A model generated the notes under the pieces. The model searched no databases. It saw only the letters and a list, made by a program, of their open reading frames with translations, and was not told the origin of the DNA. Below are positions 1-12,265 of a DNA stretch of 64,000 bases, piece after piece. The position numbers and the translations under genes are program-made. Position 1 is the stretch's first letter. Every line of letters starts with the position of its first letter. Origin of the DNA: Turnera subulata (taxonomy: Eukaryota > Streptophyta > Magnoliopsida > Malpighiales > Passifloraceae); assembly GCA_028386065.3 (NCBI GenBank), contig JAKUCV010007736.1:104885-168884 (forward strand). The letters run 5' to 3'.

Positions 1-1837
1 TCATCAACCTGTCAAAGCACCACAGATAGAAATATGGAGAAGCCTCGGGCCCTGCCTGAACTTCACTTTTATGCAAGGGCACAGGCTGAACACTAATTAA
101 GGTGGTTTAGGTTAGTATCACGTGGGCCTGGTTTTATGAGAAGAGGGAATCGTGTCTTGGCTGTCGTTGCTCAAAAACAGAATGACATTCCATAGATGTG
201 CAGAAACCTGAGCTGCCTATTGAACTTAAATAAAATTTATCGCCAAACGAAAACGACAAGTTAAAAGCTATATCCTGCACCCAAGTGAGTGCATACTTAT
301 TTCGATCCCCTCTATTCCAACCTTCGGAATTGCATTGTTCTTTTTCGTTCATTATCATATTTATTTCTTTTCACTTTCATTTCTGGTAGAGATCGGATTC
401 GCTTTCATCGTAGTAAATGATGTTTGGTTAAGTAGGTTGGAGAAAGGATATGTTTACGGTCTTAAATGGGAGACAATACTACAGGGAGGGCCATATCCAT
501 GTGCCAAGGCTATACATGCATAAATACATGGTCCCAAGGCTATACGTGCTCTGCCAAAAATACGCACGCAAGCTGATTCTATCACTGCCAAATCAGTATC
601 AGAAAAAAAAAAAAAAGAACGAAAATGAAGCTTTTACCACAATAGCAGTATCCTTCACATTCTGTACGAAATTTGTAAAAAAAAAATTCTAGTAGTCACC
701 GATTTGCTTTAAGGCAGGACGAGTCCTCAAACCGTTCAATATTGCTCACAATTTCCTTGCTGGTAATGACGAATACTCAGTTCTACAGTGTGTTGTTTTT
801 CTTTTTGTTTCTATTTTCAACACAATCACAACAGAACTACTAAATATTGACAGGCTCTACTCAAAAGTATAGTAACTCTGCATTTCCAATAAAAAAGAGT
901 GAAGCCGAGGATGTTGTTGATTAAAAAAGCTGATGTGAACCTCTCCGCTGGCACAAAACGCCCAAAGAAGAAAGGAGGTGGATGGGAACTGAAGACTGAA
1001 AGCCCACAGGGGAGCGGGCGCAGGACTTGATAAACACAAACCCAGCAGTAATATCACACCATATAGAACAAAAACATTTCAGCACTACTTCCAGTCGCCT
1101 TCCTTGATATTAATCCATACTGCATTTCGACAAACCAAAATGGGAATGCCATGAATAACTAGAAGCAGCAACTGAGAGTGGCTAAACCTAGCTTTGTTCA
1201 CTTGTGGCTAATGTTAAAATATGAGAACATAACGCCACCACATACATACAAAAACCCACTATCAAAGTTCTAAAAGTTGACGTGGCTGGCATTGAGCTAA
1301 AGCTTTAACGCTGAGAAAGCAACTAAGATCCTACAATAGCATTAACTATCAAATTGACATGCAGCATGCACTATCTCCAACCAAATGTCGTCCGAAATAA
1401 AAAGTCTCCAGATAACTACGCTCCAGCATAAGATATAATCCTTAGTGAGAAGGGTTCACAAATTAAGACGGTATGTGTTAAATAATAAAACCACATATCT
1501 ACCCAAAGGGAATGAAAAAGACAAGTAGAATTTCAAAAGAAAAACCAACAATCTGCCTGCTTCTATCAGTATGAGACATGTCAAACCAGCATGATCAAGG
1601 GACCATAATTTTGTCCAAATCTTTGCATAAATAGATGATGATCCAGGGCAAGAGCGTCTAATTTGAACAGAACCACTGACCATAGCATGCAAGAAATGAA
1701 TCACTGGTCAAAGAATGCCAACTATAAAGATCAATTATACCGCAAACGACAGAGCATGCAAGTCAAAATTACAAACAATGAACTTTGATATGTACAAACC
1801 TCTATGTTTCATCACCAAGAATTTCAGCGAGCAGTTA
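1..1837. other. Mostly unassigned DNA left of EME1; possible exon at 1-55 (minus)
   Basis: I see no convincing gene in most of this stretch, which is AT-rich and lies beyond the 3' end of EME1. At the extreme left edge the minus strand shows an acceptor-like TTCAG (56-60) followed by an open frame over 55-1 reading AGPEASPYFYLWCFDRLM. That could be an exon of a gene continuing off the window, but it is too short to identify. The short ORFs between 134 and 1945 look like chance. Confidence 0.25.
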
Positions 1838-1968
1838 TTCAAGATGATTGATGAACGAGAAATTCAGCACCACCCTCAATGTTGTCTGTTAATATGCATC
1901 CAATTGAGCCAAACAGTATTTTGTAGATTGCTAAATCCAGCATAGTCTTCTTTCACCACACATAAGTG
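1838..1968 (-). pseudogene. Decayed tandem copy of the last EME1 exon
   Basis: This segment aligns by eye, with many substitutions and small indels, to the last EME1 exon and its flank at about 2023-2155. Shared blocks in the same order include TTATTCAAGA, TCAGCACCA, AGTATT-TGTAGA and CTTCTTTCACCAC. The reading frame is not kept. It lies about 185 bp downstream of the real exon in the same orientation, so a small tandem duplication followed by decay is the simplest account. It may be transcribed as part of the EME1 3' UTR. Confidence 0.6.
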
Positions 1969-2028
1969 GCACTTTGTCAATTCTCAAGATAGAACCCCGG
2001 CTCACCAGGATAAGTGCAATTAAGTTAT

Positions 2029-5000
2029 TCAAGACGATTGGTTTGTGAAAAAATCAGCACCATCTTCAACATTATCAGTTTTGATACTTCCATTTAGAGC
2101 CATTAGTATTCTGTAGACTCGCTTGGAACAAATCTGACCTACTCTTCTTTCACCACCAAGAAGCCCTTCTGTGGTCAGGTCCTCCAGCAGAAATTCTTTT
2201 TCGTGTACCTGCCATTTGAACAAAGCAATATATGTGTTTATTCTAAAGACACATAATGCAAAAGTAAACTCAGTACTAGAAATATAATCATCTTCAAAGT
2301 AAGAAGTTTGAATGGCTTGCATAGTCATCTTCAGAAACATCAAACTCAAAATACTAAAATTAACTGCAATTCTAAAATTTTCAAGCAATAGTAATTACTA
2401 AATTCAACATCCATTTGTAGTACCCCCAAAAGTGAGAGAGCTGGGCGAACACAAATATGCATGTCACTAGAAGAAATTCTCTATTTTATCTTTTCTTCAA
2501 TTCTTATGTGTATTTATAAGTCCTAAAAGGAGCTAACTAAAGAAATTTTCACTTCTTATATAAAAGCAATAACCCATTCAATCTTACATTTAGAATTCAG
2601 ACCACTTGAATTTGTCACAAACCAGAAAGAAAAATTATACTGAATATACATAAGATTGTCTGAAGAAATTGCATTTATAATTTACCAAAAGAAATTTAGC
2701 AGATAAAATCAAATTTATAATGCTATATGATTAACCTCAGATTCACTCATAATTGAGAGGTTGAGATCCATCCATAAGAATCTAATCTGACTATGAAAAA
2801 AAGTAAATCAAATTCCATGATTCGAATCAGAAACCATATGCCTTCTGATCATCATAGGTAAGAATATGTTTTTTTTTAACTCTCTTTATTTTGCGCTTGT
2901 TAGAAGGGGTGCTATAGGCTATATGGCAGGCTAACGGTCTCAACGCCAACGCATTCCCACGACATTCTGAAAAAGCACTTTCGATTTAGACTTCTACTGG
3001 TCAATAAGAAAATTTAGACTACTCATTATCAGATCACTCAGGTACTCGGTTAGGTACAAGCTACAGGATGAGACACCAAAAAGTCACAAAACTGAACAAT
3101 TTCCCACAATCCTTAATTTTCTGTAACATACATGAAATACGGTCCTTAACCAAGGACTTGGCGAATTGTACACACAAGACTCTTTGAAAAGCCAAAAGGT
3201 AATGTAAAGAACCTGCCATCATGTTTGAACAATAGATTTATTGTTATGAAAGGGATTACATATGAGATTTGAAAATGAATTGAAACCAACGAAGCCCAAT
3301 AGCATGAGATCTCAAAGTTGATCTAGGCACAGTTGATGCAGCCAGGAAAAGGAGTAGATTCATGTTTGTGAATCTAACACCACAAAGGCAGTTTTACAAC
3401 TCCAGAGTTTTTACTAGTATTCTCAATGAAGACTATGCACAATTTTTGTAATAAGCTTCTACTCTTCTGATTCCAAGGAGAAATTTGATCAGTTAACATT
3501 CAAGCTTTTCTGATCTTTCTGCTTATGTCTATTTTACATCAAATTTGGACTTTCTTTTAGTGAAGATTCCCTACCCTAGAAATGTAAGGCTCCTACTTTT
3601 AGCCTCCATAGTAAAACTTATCCAATTACCAAATTCTATTTGCAAAACAGCCAATTCTTAAAATTAAGATTAATGATAAAATCATAAACAATTCGCATCT
3701 ATTATCCATTCTAGATAATACTTTTGAATCTTGACTGCTGTAAGTATTGCAGCGGAACCTTCAAACTCGCAGTGGCACAAAACATACCCTTTTACTTTCT
3801 CTTTTTATTTTCTTTCTTGCGATGAAAGACAACCTAATTGATTAGTACAACACAGGACATAAAATGGGAGGCACCAGGAGCATATCATATGTCATTCAAC
3901 AGACAAAGTGATGAGTTCTCTTTTCCTGATACTTACTGATTTATTGGGGTCCATGTAAACACGCAAAAGAGACTTCATAGTAGGGTACTTCTTCCATATG
4001 GCAACAGCAAATCGTGGCTGCACCTTTGGAATAGCTACCAAAGCTTTTAACCTAAAAGGAGAAAGAAAGTGTCAGATTTCATAAGCAATACTAACTAAGC
4101 CAAATAATCTTCAATCTGTCATTATACTTTATTGGCAGCAGCAGTTTCAAAACTGCATAGCACAATTGTTTTAATATCCTTGCGAAGAAAAGAAAAACAA
4201 TATCAGTTAACTCCCGTTTCGGATATAAGTGATGCATATTATTTAAATATTATGTTTATAACCGAGGGTTGCATGTGGATATCTCTGCATATTGGTGTCC
4301 CTTTCAGGATGGGATGCCTCAACACAGCAACTATTAATTGCGCCTTATTGTTACCAGGTATCATTATGAAACTCATTATTGACAAAAGAAAGGAAACAAA
4401 GAAACAAAGACATGTGATGGAGAAAAACTCATCAAGTAACATGATCAAAATTTGACAGAATCTTTCACATCTACAGAGAATCAAGATATTAATAAGATTT
4501 AAAAATGTTACTCACCATGGACTCTTTTTTATCAAATCTTTGTCAATTACAAGGGATCCATTAGCATTTACAGATAATCGTGTTAGCTTCTTTCTGCATA
4601 ATGAAGTAAAAGGAAAGGTAAATTGAGAATTTCAATGGGAAAATAATGGATTAATGTGACAACAAATACTCTAAACAACACCCAACCGATGATTCTGACT
4701 TAAAATTTGGCATTAACCTGAATTGGCAAGATGCAAGACTACTTGTCAGACCAACAAGATGTTCAGCAAGTTCAGCTTCATCTGTGCAGTGTCTATAATG
4801 TACCCGAACAAAATGAGTGGTTAATTGAGCCAGAACCTGTTAAAAAGGGTTAAATACATTAAAGAAGTCACGTCAACTCTAACAACATATCTTCACATTT
4901 AATGTTGATGATTCAACCTCCTCAATCGGTGGGCGTCTCCAACCATCATTTTCTGGGCACTTGTACTGCTCCTTTTCCCTAATACATTTCAATGTCCGGG

Positions 5001-8000
5001 TTTCAATGAATGCATACATATATATACACAAATTACCACCAAGAAATGCATAGGCAAAGAAAATAGAAAACATTCGAATGAAAGTGAAGCCAATGCTCCA
5101 TGAGAAAGAGACAAGAGAAGTCAAAAATCTCAGCCTATATTGTTTGATTTTGAAAGAAAACCTTCTTGTAAGAATCACAATAATCTCCTACCTGAAATCC
5201 TGAATATTATGAATAGCTGACAGGCAACACCTGTACTTGTGCATAGTTCAACTCATCATATACAGCCAATCTCAAAGTTATGCTTCTCTCACCAGTTAAA
5301 AAAAATTTAATATCAATTTTAGCATTAATCATTAGATGCATCATGGTCTCATTTTCCTTCACTAGCATACAACCAAATTCACCACACTGATAGTAAGATT
5401 AAACACATTGAACTGAACATAAACATTGGAAAAAAGAAACATAGGAATGAATAAATTGACATTCAAAGAAGACCTTATAAAGTCATATATCAGAAATGTT
5501 TGACACACAAAAAATGTAGAAGCCCCTTTAAAAGATTTTATTTAGGAGGCAAGATGAAATATTCACTTTTCTGTCTAGTTATGAACTCATGATAATATGT
5601 CTTTATCCCTCCCACATAGACAGGTATACAAGTCAATGCAACGTCTGAAACCTAAGGTATAACAGGTAAAAGAAAGCATGACAGGACAAAAACAATCAAA
5701 TACATTAAAAAGCGGAAATTGAGCATTAACTTGAGTAGCCCTCACCGTTTATTTATATAAGCTAGCAGCCTATTTGTAAGATAGCAAACTGTATAAGATG
5801 GATAATGGTTTTGAACTTTAGAAACATGATCCAGAAGCAAGCCATTGATAACAAGATTGCAGAATTCCTCAGCATCAAATACAAGTACGACATATCGAAC
5901 CTCAGTTCCTCCAGAAGAGAGCTGTAAAAAAGTATATGTCAAAAAGTAGTTCCTTTGAATCACTTGTTGTTCAGCCTAAAAGTTGCATGAGCACCTACAA
6001 AATTACCTTTCCACTTCTTGGAGGGCAGTGAAAACATATATCTATACTATGGATAACTGCATATTAAAAGAAAATCTACCCAGCATTAATTACCTCAGAA
6101 ATGTGTTCAGGAACACTCATAGTCCATGTTATAGATCTTTCAATCGGATTTTTTGTAATGCGGTATGTCAGGCCTTTATCAGCAAACCTGCTAAGCAGAT
6201 GTCCTATATATTAAGAAAGTACAGGTTTCAGAAAAGCCAGATAGTAGCATGAGAAATCCACAGATAAACAAAACAAGATAAAAACTAAACAAACACCAAC
6301 CTCCGACTGAACCCTGCTCAACTACTTTTGTGTCAAATTCAGCAACAATAGATTTTAAGGCAAACTTTCCCTTTTCCCACTTCTGCTTTTCCTTCTCCAT
6401 TTTCTTCAACTCTGCAGCTTGGGCCCTAAGAGCTGCTTTTTCCAACTTTTCTTGCTGCATACAGATTTTTATTTGTATATTTAGACCAATAAAATGACAT
6501 GCCCCTTGGATGTTTAGAGCCATGAACATAACACTTACCTCTTTCTTGAGCTTCTTTTCCTCTGCTAAGCGAATTCTTTCCTCTTTGATCATTCTCTTCT
6601 TTGTCACGGCTTCATCTGAGCTATTTTTCTTGTTATAACTGATATCTACCTTCTTTTTTGCAATGTTCCCCATCTGCTCCAGGCTAAAATTTTCCTTGTC
6701 AGAACATTGTGATACCTGATTCAATGTCACTAAAGCATTATAACAGACAATAGTTGGTGACATAGTTTGAGTTGTAGTTGCTCACATACAGGCAACATTA
6801 CTGGCCTCAAGGCATGTGAAAATGTATGTAAACACTTGTAACCTATTGTGCAAGCTGATGCAAGCCTTGTATCCACCACCACAGATATTTTTAATAAAAC
6901 CTCAAATAAACACGATTCTAAAAGTTGCATTGATTATATAACATCATACGCTTAACTAAAATCCTTTAGTTACTTGCATTATCTCATAAAATATATAATT
7001 ATCTTCGAAAAGACGACCACAAAGGATCTTAGAGGTCACACTACTAGGAATGATTATGGCATAGAGCAAGAAGTGAAAAAAAAAAAAAAAGAAAATAAAA
7101 GAGTAAAGAGAACCACGCCTCTCAAGGATCAAGTCTGCTTAAAAGTTCAATCGCAATGAATGGCAGTTTAGTACCAACTAGTGTTTTATTTCCTCTAACA
7201 TCATAGTTCATTGCAGAACTGATACCCTCCAAAACTGACAATTGACACCCATTACATAACAAAGATATTATATTACCATAGCAGCAGCTGGTTGATAAAA
7301 GGAATCAATTAACAACAAACAAGTTGATAGTTAATATCTCAAAGTGGAAAATTCCAACTCACAGGGAACTGCTCAATTTCAAGGATTCAAAAGGTTCAGA
7401 AGATAAATACATGAACTGATCTTGTCACTATGGTGATGGAGAATCACCTGGTAGATATCATCTTGCAGGAATGTAGGCTGGGAAGAAGTGTCCCCAGATG
7501 TTTGGGTTAAATTGGCATCCCCTGATAAAAGGAATTCGACTAACTTCATTTAACAGGGAAGCAACAAACTACCATTGCCAACAGCATCAGTGAAGAACCG
7601 TAATAAATGAGGAAGTTAATCGGACACAACCATAAAACATACCGAAAGAATCATAGGAGGAAAAGAGACGAGGACTCCACCCACTGTACTCGACCTCTTC
7701 ATCATCTCCCACTTTGCTGTGCTCCTTAAAGTTTTGCAACCGAGATTCGCTTTCTGACTCGGAATCCAAACATATCAATCCACCATTTCCTCCTTTTTTT
7801 TTTTTTTTATCAGGAAACCAACCACAACAAAAGAGAAAGAAATAAATAAATTCAGCTCGGCAACAACAAAATCGAATAGCACAGCTGAAACTTAGTTGGA
7901 AATATCAACTACCAACCTACACAAAAAAAAAAAAAAATCGAATAGCACTAGGTTTCCAACAAAGTCGAAGTTACAGTGGACATAAATAAACAAAAGCTAA

Positions 8001-8354
8001 AGCCAGCAGTAGAATTTCGGGATAAGCAAAAACAATTCATCAACTAGCACTAACAGCAAAGGGAAATGGAGAAGAATAACTACCGGGGGGAGGAATGGGA
8101 ACCCTAATTGAGGTGGATTTGAGGAGGGGGGCATCAGACATGGGGGTGTCGGCGACGAAAGAAGGGATGGAGGAGGAGGAGGAGGGGGAAGCGGTGCCGG
8201 TGACCGGTGCGGGTTTCTTCGGGGGAGGAGTGGGGTCATCGTCGAGGAGGAAAACTGTGGGGATGGGATTGGTTCGAGGCTTCTTCTTGCTGGGGAGGGG
8301 AGTGGTGCGCTTCTCTTCATCTTCTCCGTCGGAGAGAATTATTGGATTTGACAT
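2029..8354 (-). CDS. EME1: EME1-like subunit of the MUS81 crossover-junction endonuclease
   Basis: EME1 pairs with MUS81 to cut branched DNA such as nicked Holliday junctions and stalled forks in the nucleus. Exons (minus, high to low): 8084-8354, 7643-7792, 7448-7521, 6539-6715, 6301-6454, 6094-6203, 5746-5921, 4918-4978, 4718-4836, 4516-4593, 3937-4051, 2029-2208; phases agree and give 554 aa, close to the roughly 546 aa I recall for Arabidopsis EME1A. The N-terminus (1-165) is polar and proline/serine-rich and opens MSNPIILSDGEDEE, as plant EME1 does. Residues 166-275 are a lysine/glutamate-rich coiled-coil-like stretch. Residues 275-470 carry the ERCC4-type fold (FADKGLTYRI, VVLVFDAEEF, THFVRVHYRHC, GLTSSLASCQFR), and the C-terminus (GGERRVGQ, ICSKRVYRIL) fits the tandem helix-hairpin-helix. 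The catalytic ERKxxxD motif of MUS81 is absent, as expected for EME1. The acceptor of exon 2 is unusual (see findings). Confidence 0.9.
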
Positions 8355-9061
8355 TTTTTTCTTTCTTTTTTGGGCGGGATTCAGTGGATTCTAAGCCCAC
8401 CTTTTGAACTTAGAGTTAATAAAACAAACTTACAAGATTATTATGTTAATTAATCTTATTTATGTACATAATCGAAGAATTAGTCTAAGATATAATTAAC
8501 ATATCTTTTTGGTTTATCGTGCTAACTAATCCTATTTATGATCTTAATTGTGTTTGGATAATAACAAACTTTGAAGTTTTAGATTTATATATTCAACCAC
8601 ATTATGGGAATTTGTGTGTGGTGGGATAGGTTCTTGTGCTTAAGGCTGCGTTTGGTCCGAAGCGGGATTGTTTGGATCGTGGGCCGGAAATTTTTGGGTG
8701 GACTAAACTCAATTTTTTTTGTCCAACGCATTTTGAGTGGACAGAACTAAGTTCCCTAGACAAGTAATTTTTCGTGTCCAAAATATCCCCACAATATTTG
8801 CTAAATCCAAAATTATCCTCCACTTACATAACCCTAACTGTCCTCCACTCTTTTCATTTTCTTTCACGATACTCTCTTTCCAATTTCCACTCCTGCGCAG
8901 CCAAGGTGAGAGTCTTCTTCTTCTTTTTTTCTTCTTCAATTTTTTTGTTGCTTCAGCCTCACCTTTCCAAATTCTATGATGGTGTTTAATGCTACTAGAG
9001 GTACTTCTAATGTTGTTAGGGTACTTTTAATGCTGCTATTGGTGGTAATTCTGTTGGTCAT

Positions 9062-9397
9062 ATGGATACGCCTTTTGTGGATGCTGGGCAGGCCAATGAT
9101 ACTTCTATGGCAACTAGTGGTGCATGTGGGAGCAGGAAGAGGAAAGCAAATAGTATTGATGCTATCATTGGTGGAATAGAGCAGCAGGACATGAATATGA
9201 AGCATCTAGCTTTTGCCATCATGGGAAAGGATGACAGCCGTGTGTTGGGCGAAGAGTTCAAGAAAATGGGACTTACTGTAAGCCAAGCTGTCAAAGTGGT
9301 GAAGAAGATGTGTATGCATCCAGAATATACTGTGTACTTCTGGGATTTGGATGAAGACCAGAAGTTAGAATTTGTCATGAGCTTGTTTGGGGAGTGA
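9062..9397 (+). CDS. Myb/SANT-like protein C-terminal fragment in the Harbinger element
   Basis: This 111-aa ORF begins MDTPFVDAGQA and contains a basic stretch GSRKRKAN. It ends with KMCMHPEYTVYFWDLDEDQK followed by LEFVMSLFGE. The pattern of a basic patch, then a helical region and a final MHP..YFWDLDEDQKLEF tail resembles the C-terminus of plant Myb/SANT-like (L10-interacting type) proteins, whose relatives form the DNA-binding ORF of PIF/Harbinger elements. The N-terminal Myb domain itself is missing; another frame opens at 8977 without a recognisable domain. It is best read as the remnant of the element's own second protein, though capture of a host gene tail is possible. Confidence 0.5.
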   Translation: MDTPFVDAGQANDTSMATSGACGSRKRKANSIDAIIGGIEQQDMNMKHLAFAIMGKDDSRVLGEEFKKMGLTVSQAVKVVKKMCMHPEYTVYFWDLDEDQKLEFVMSLFGE

Positions 9398-9859
9398 TTG
9401 TGTTGCCATTTTATAATATTACTAGTACTGCAGCTTAGTATTTGCACATATGGTGTAGAAGAAAACTCTAGTCATTTTGTTATGCGATTTTAGATGTTTG
9501 CCTAGTATGTTATGTCACAGCATATGCATTTTGGATGTTAACCAATCATGTTAGATATTCATGGTTGGGTTCGAGTAAATATCATTATAATGTATGTATT
9601 TGGATGGATGGATGATGATTATGGATGGTTTATTAGGTAGTACTTGCTTGGTTTTTTGGTTTTGTGGCTGCGATTTGCCTTTGTTTTGATGGTTTGCTAG
9701 TTTCCCCTTGTGCTACTCGTTTGCTTGTGATTTGTTGGCAATTAAATGTGTTGGGGCAGTGGAGTGTATGGCTTTTAATGGGATTGCTTGCTTGTCATTT
9801 ACTTGGAATTGATTATGTTAGGCAATGAATTGTTTGGCTTGTGGCAGGTTTTTTCTTAA

Positions 9860-10264
9860 ATGGTTAGGTTCAAATATTATGTGGTGTCCAATAAGAGACA
9901 AAATAGAGTTTTTGACAATTGGGAAGCTGTGAAATTGTCTACCAATAGCTTCCCAAATGCCACTTTCAAAGGGTATAAAACCATAAAAGAAGAAAATGTG
10001 GCCTATATTTCAAGTGAGCAACGGTGGATTCATGACAATTGTGATCAGTTTTCTCCAATTGCGACCAATTCAATGGCATATGGGGCTAATATCCCAATGA
10101 CCATTTCTACGGCTTATGCGTCTAATGTTCCAATACATAACACACCGATGCATAATACACAGCGCAGTAGCCAAGTTTTCATGAACCAAATGCTCATTTT
10201 GGTCATAAGAGTTTTGCTTGGTCTACTTGGTCTCCTTGTAATGTTTATTGTTATGAAGATGTAA
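9860..10264 (+). CDS. RNase H1 N-terminal / viroplasmin-like domain ORF with hydrophobic tail
   Basis: The 134-aa ORF has the pattern of the small RNA:DNA hybrid-binding domain found at the N-terminus of eukaryotic RNase H1 and in caulimovirus viroplasmin: YYVVSNKRQNRVFDNWEAV, then FPNATFKGY and a following acidic helix (about residues 5-50). No RNase H catalytic domain follows. Residues 50-105 are low in complexity and polar, and residues 110-134 are a strongly hydrophobic helix (LILVIRVLLGLLGLLVMFIV) that could anchor a membrane. It lies inside the Harbinger element. The domain call rests on a recalled motif, so it is moderate. I know of no role for such a protein in Harbinger transposition. 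Confidence 0.5.
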   Translation: MVRFKYYVVSNKRQNRVFDNWEAVKLSTNSFPNATFKGYKTIKEENVAYISSEQRWIHDNCDQFSPIATNSMAYGANIPMTISTAYASNVPIHNTPMHNTQRSSQVFMNQMLILVIRVLLGLLGLLVMFIVMKM

Positions 10265-11183
10265 AAGCAATTTGCTACTTATTATTAGGATAATTCTATG
10301 TTTATGAAGATGTAAAAATAATTTGCTACTTATTATTAGGATAGTTCTATGTTTATAGACTATGTATTGTGTCTAGTATCATAAGTTATGTTTATGGATT
10401 ATGTATTGTATCTACTACCATAAGTTGAAGTATTTTGTAGTACTTTTATTTTAAGGTTAAGACATATTCAAGCTATTGGGTTTAATATGTCACACCATTT
10501 TGGTTTATTATTTAATTCAATATGTGAAAATTTCTATAGTTATAGCATCACAAATTTTGTTTTATTTTTTGTAATGGTATAATTATAATAGTAATAACAA
10601 ATATATATTAGTATTTATCCGTCACTGTATATGGTTTTTCATTAAAACAGTTTCCATACCTTTAAGGGCAATACAGTCATTATTACATTTAGTCTAGTCC
10701 AGTTTCTAGTTAACCAAATGTTGTTCAGCACAACAATCCCATTTAGTATACAGTATACCAAACATTGGAGGGAACAAAACTATTGTCCAGTCCAGTCCCC
10801 TGGACACTGTCCCGTCCAGTGTTCCAAACACAGCCTAATGGCCAAAAGATGTCACTTTCATGACCTTAGTGGCTTTGGTCTTTGTGATTTATGCAACCTC
10901 TTACTAATTGGTCAAGAGACTTGGAATCCTATATATTTTTTATCTTTGCAGAATATGTAAAAGGCCTAAAAGTTAGACCTGGCAATTCGTGTTTGCGGAT
11001 TGAGTTCGTGTCGGGTCAGACAGGTAAACAGGTATTGAATCCTCGACCCGAACACGACACGATTAATAATCGGGTCGTGTCGACACGAACCCGCCAAAAC
11101 GCGGGTCAATCACGGGTCGACCTGCTCAACCTGTTTAGTCTTCCAGTTCAATATTTAGGTATTCATAGGTATTCATTTACACA

Positions 11184-11297
11184 ACCCGTTAACCTAATTA
11201 GTTACCTGTTTAGAAAAATTGTACACAAATGATGGAGAAAACCCGTTAACCTAATTAGTTACTTGTTTAGAAAAATTGTACACAAATGATGGAGAAA
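11184..11297. repeat. 57-bp tandem duplication inside the hAT-type element
   Basis: Two adjacent copies of a 57-bp unit start at 11184 and 11241 with the block ACCCGTTAACCTAATTAGTT and differ by very few bases. The duplication is internal to the element and looks young. Confidence 0.85.
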
Positions 11298-12124
11298 ACA
11301 CACAACTCATTTTCGTGTTTACTTACCCATTTACGAAACACAAATGACTAATTAATTACATTACATGACCAATTACTTTCATAATTCAACCTGGAAACGC
11401 AAAATTCCCAATTCATACCTTTCAAGACTACAACCCAACTAGAAAGATATGAGAAAATATATTTGGGATTTTTCCCAAATGCATTCAAATATTATTTATT
11501 ATGCAATCATTCTCATTCAGGAATCGATTAGCATTAAAAAAAATACAATCATTCACAATAAAATTAGGAATAGATGCGGCAAAACAACCACAAACTCACA
11601 GTAAAAAGAATGTCTTGCCGATCCATTAGAGGCAAGAATTATACAACTAGAAGATTCATATCATTCTAATAAACTAACTAAAAAAAATGGCTTTAAACAA
11701 TTTAATAAATAAAGGACAAAAATAGTATAGAAAATGAATTATATGGAAAGATCCCACTGTCTTCTTCAATTCGACTAACTCAAATCGGATTTATGTTTTA
11801 CCTAACTGTCATTACCAGTGACGGATAGGCGAGACGGTGTTGGGCTCGGCTCCGATTTGGGGCTTCCTGGAAGACCGGCGAGGAGGACCGGAGAGGTAGA
11901 GAAGATGTCGATTTGGGGTTAGCTTCAGCCTTCAGGTGAGCAAGTACGCCTTGCTTTGCTGCACGAGCGGTATGGGTCACGCAAGCCCTGATGGTGAGAT
12001 CGATTTGGGGCTTCTTTGATTCACAGAGAAATCGGCCGAGGTGAGAATAATTTGGGGGTTTTTTTGAGAGAGGGAGAGAGAGTTGAAATCGATTCCAAAC
12101 AACAAGAAGATCGAGAGGGAGATT

Positions 12125-12265
12125 GTGTTTTGGGTTTTTGAGAGGGAGAGATCGAGAGGGAGATAGAGTTGATTTTTCTTGTGTTTTAGGTTTTTGATAG
12201 GGAGAGATCGAGAGGGAGATAGGGTTTATTTTTCTTGTGTTTTGGGTTTTTGAGAGGGAGAGAGT
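12125..12265. repeat. 56-bp minisatellite, about 2.5 copies
   Basis: Units begin at 12125, 12181 and 12237 with GTGTTTT(G/A)GGTTTTTGA, followed by GGGAGAGATCGAGAGGGAGA. It is strongly purine-biased on the plus strand and lies inside the hAT-type element. Confidence 0.85.

Larger units (their letters stand above)
8644..10835. mobile_element. PIF/Harbinger-like DNA transposon carrying two unrelated ORFs
   Basis: The ends are imperfect terminal inverted repeats: GGCTGCGTTTGG at the left and the reverse complement of CCAAACACAGCC at the right. They are flanked by a direct TAA at 8641-8643 and 10836-10838. A 3-bp TWA duplication and this type of end fit the PIF/Harbinger superfamily. The element is 2192 bp and no DDE transposase frame can be seen, so it looks non-autonomous. 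It carries a Myb/SANT-like C-terminal ORF (9062-9397) and an RNase H1 N-terminal-like ORF (9860-10264). It inserted about 290 bp upstream of the EME1 start codon. Confidence 0.75.

Noticed and set aside
7997..8320. 107-codon proline-rich minus ORF overlapping EME1 exon 1
   Set aside because: It is an alternative frame of the EME1 N-terminus; the EME1 frame has the expected start and splice phases.
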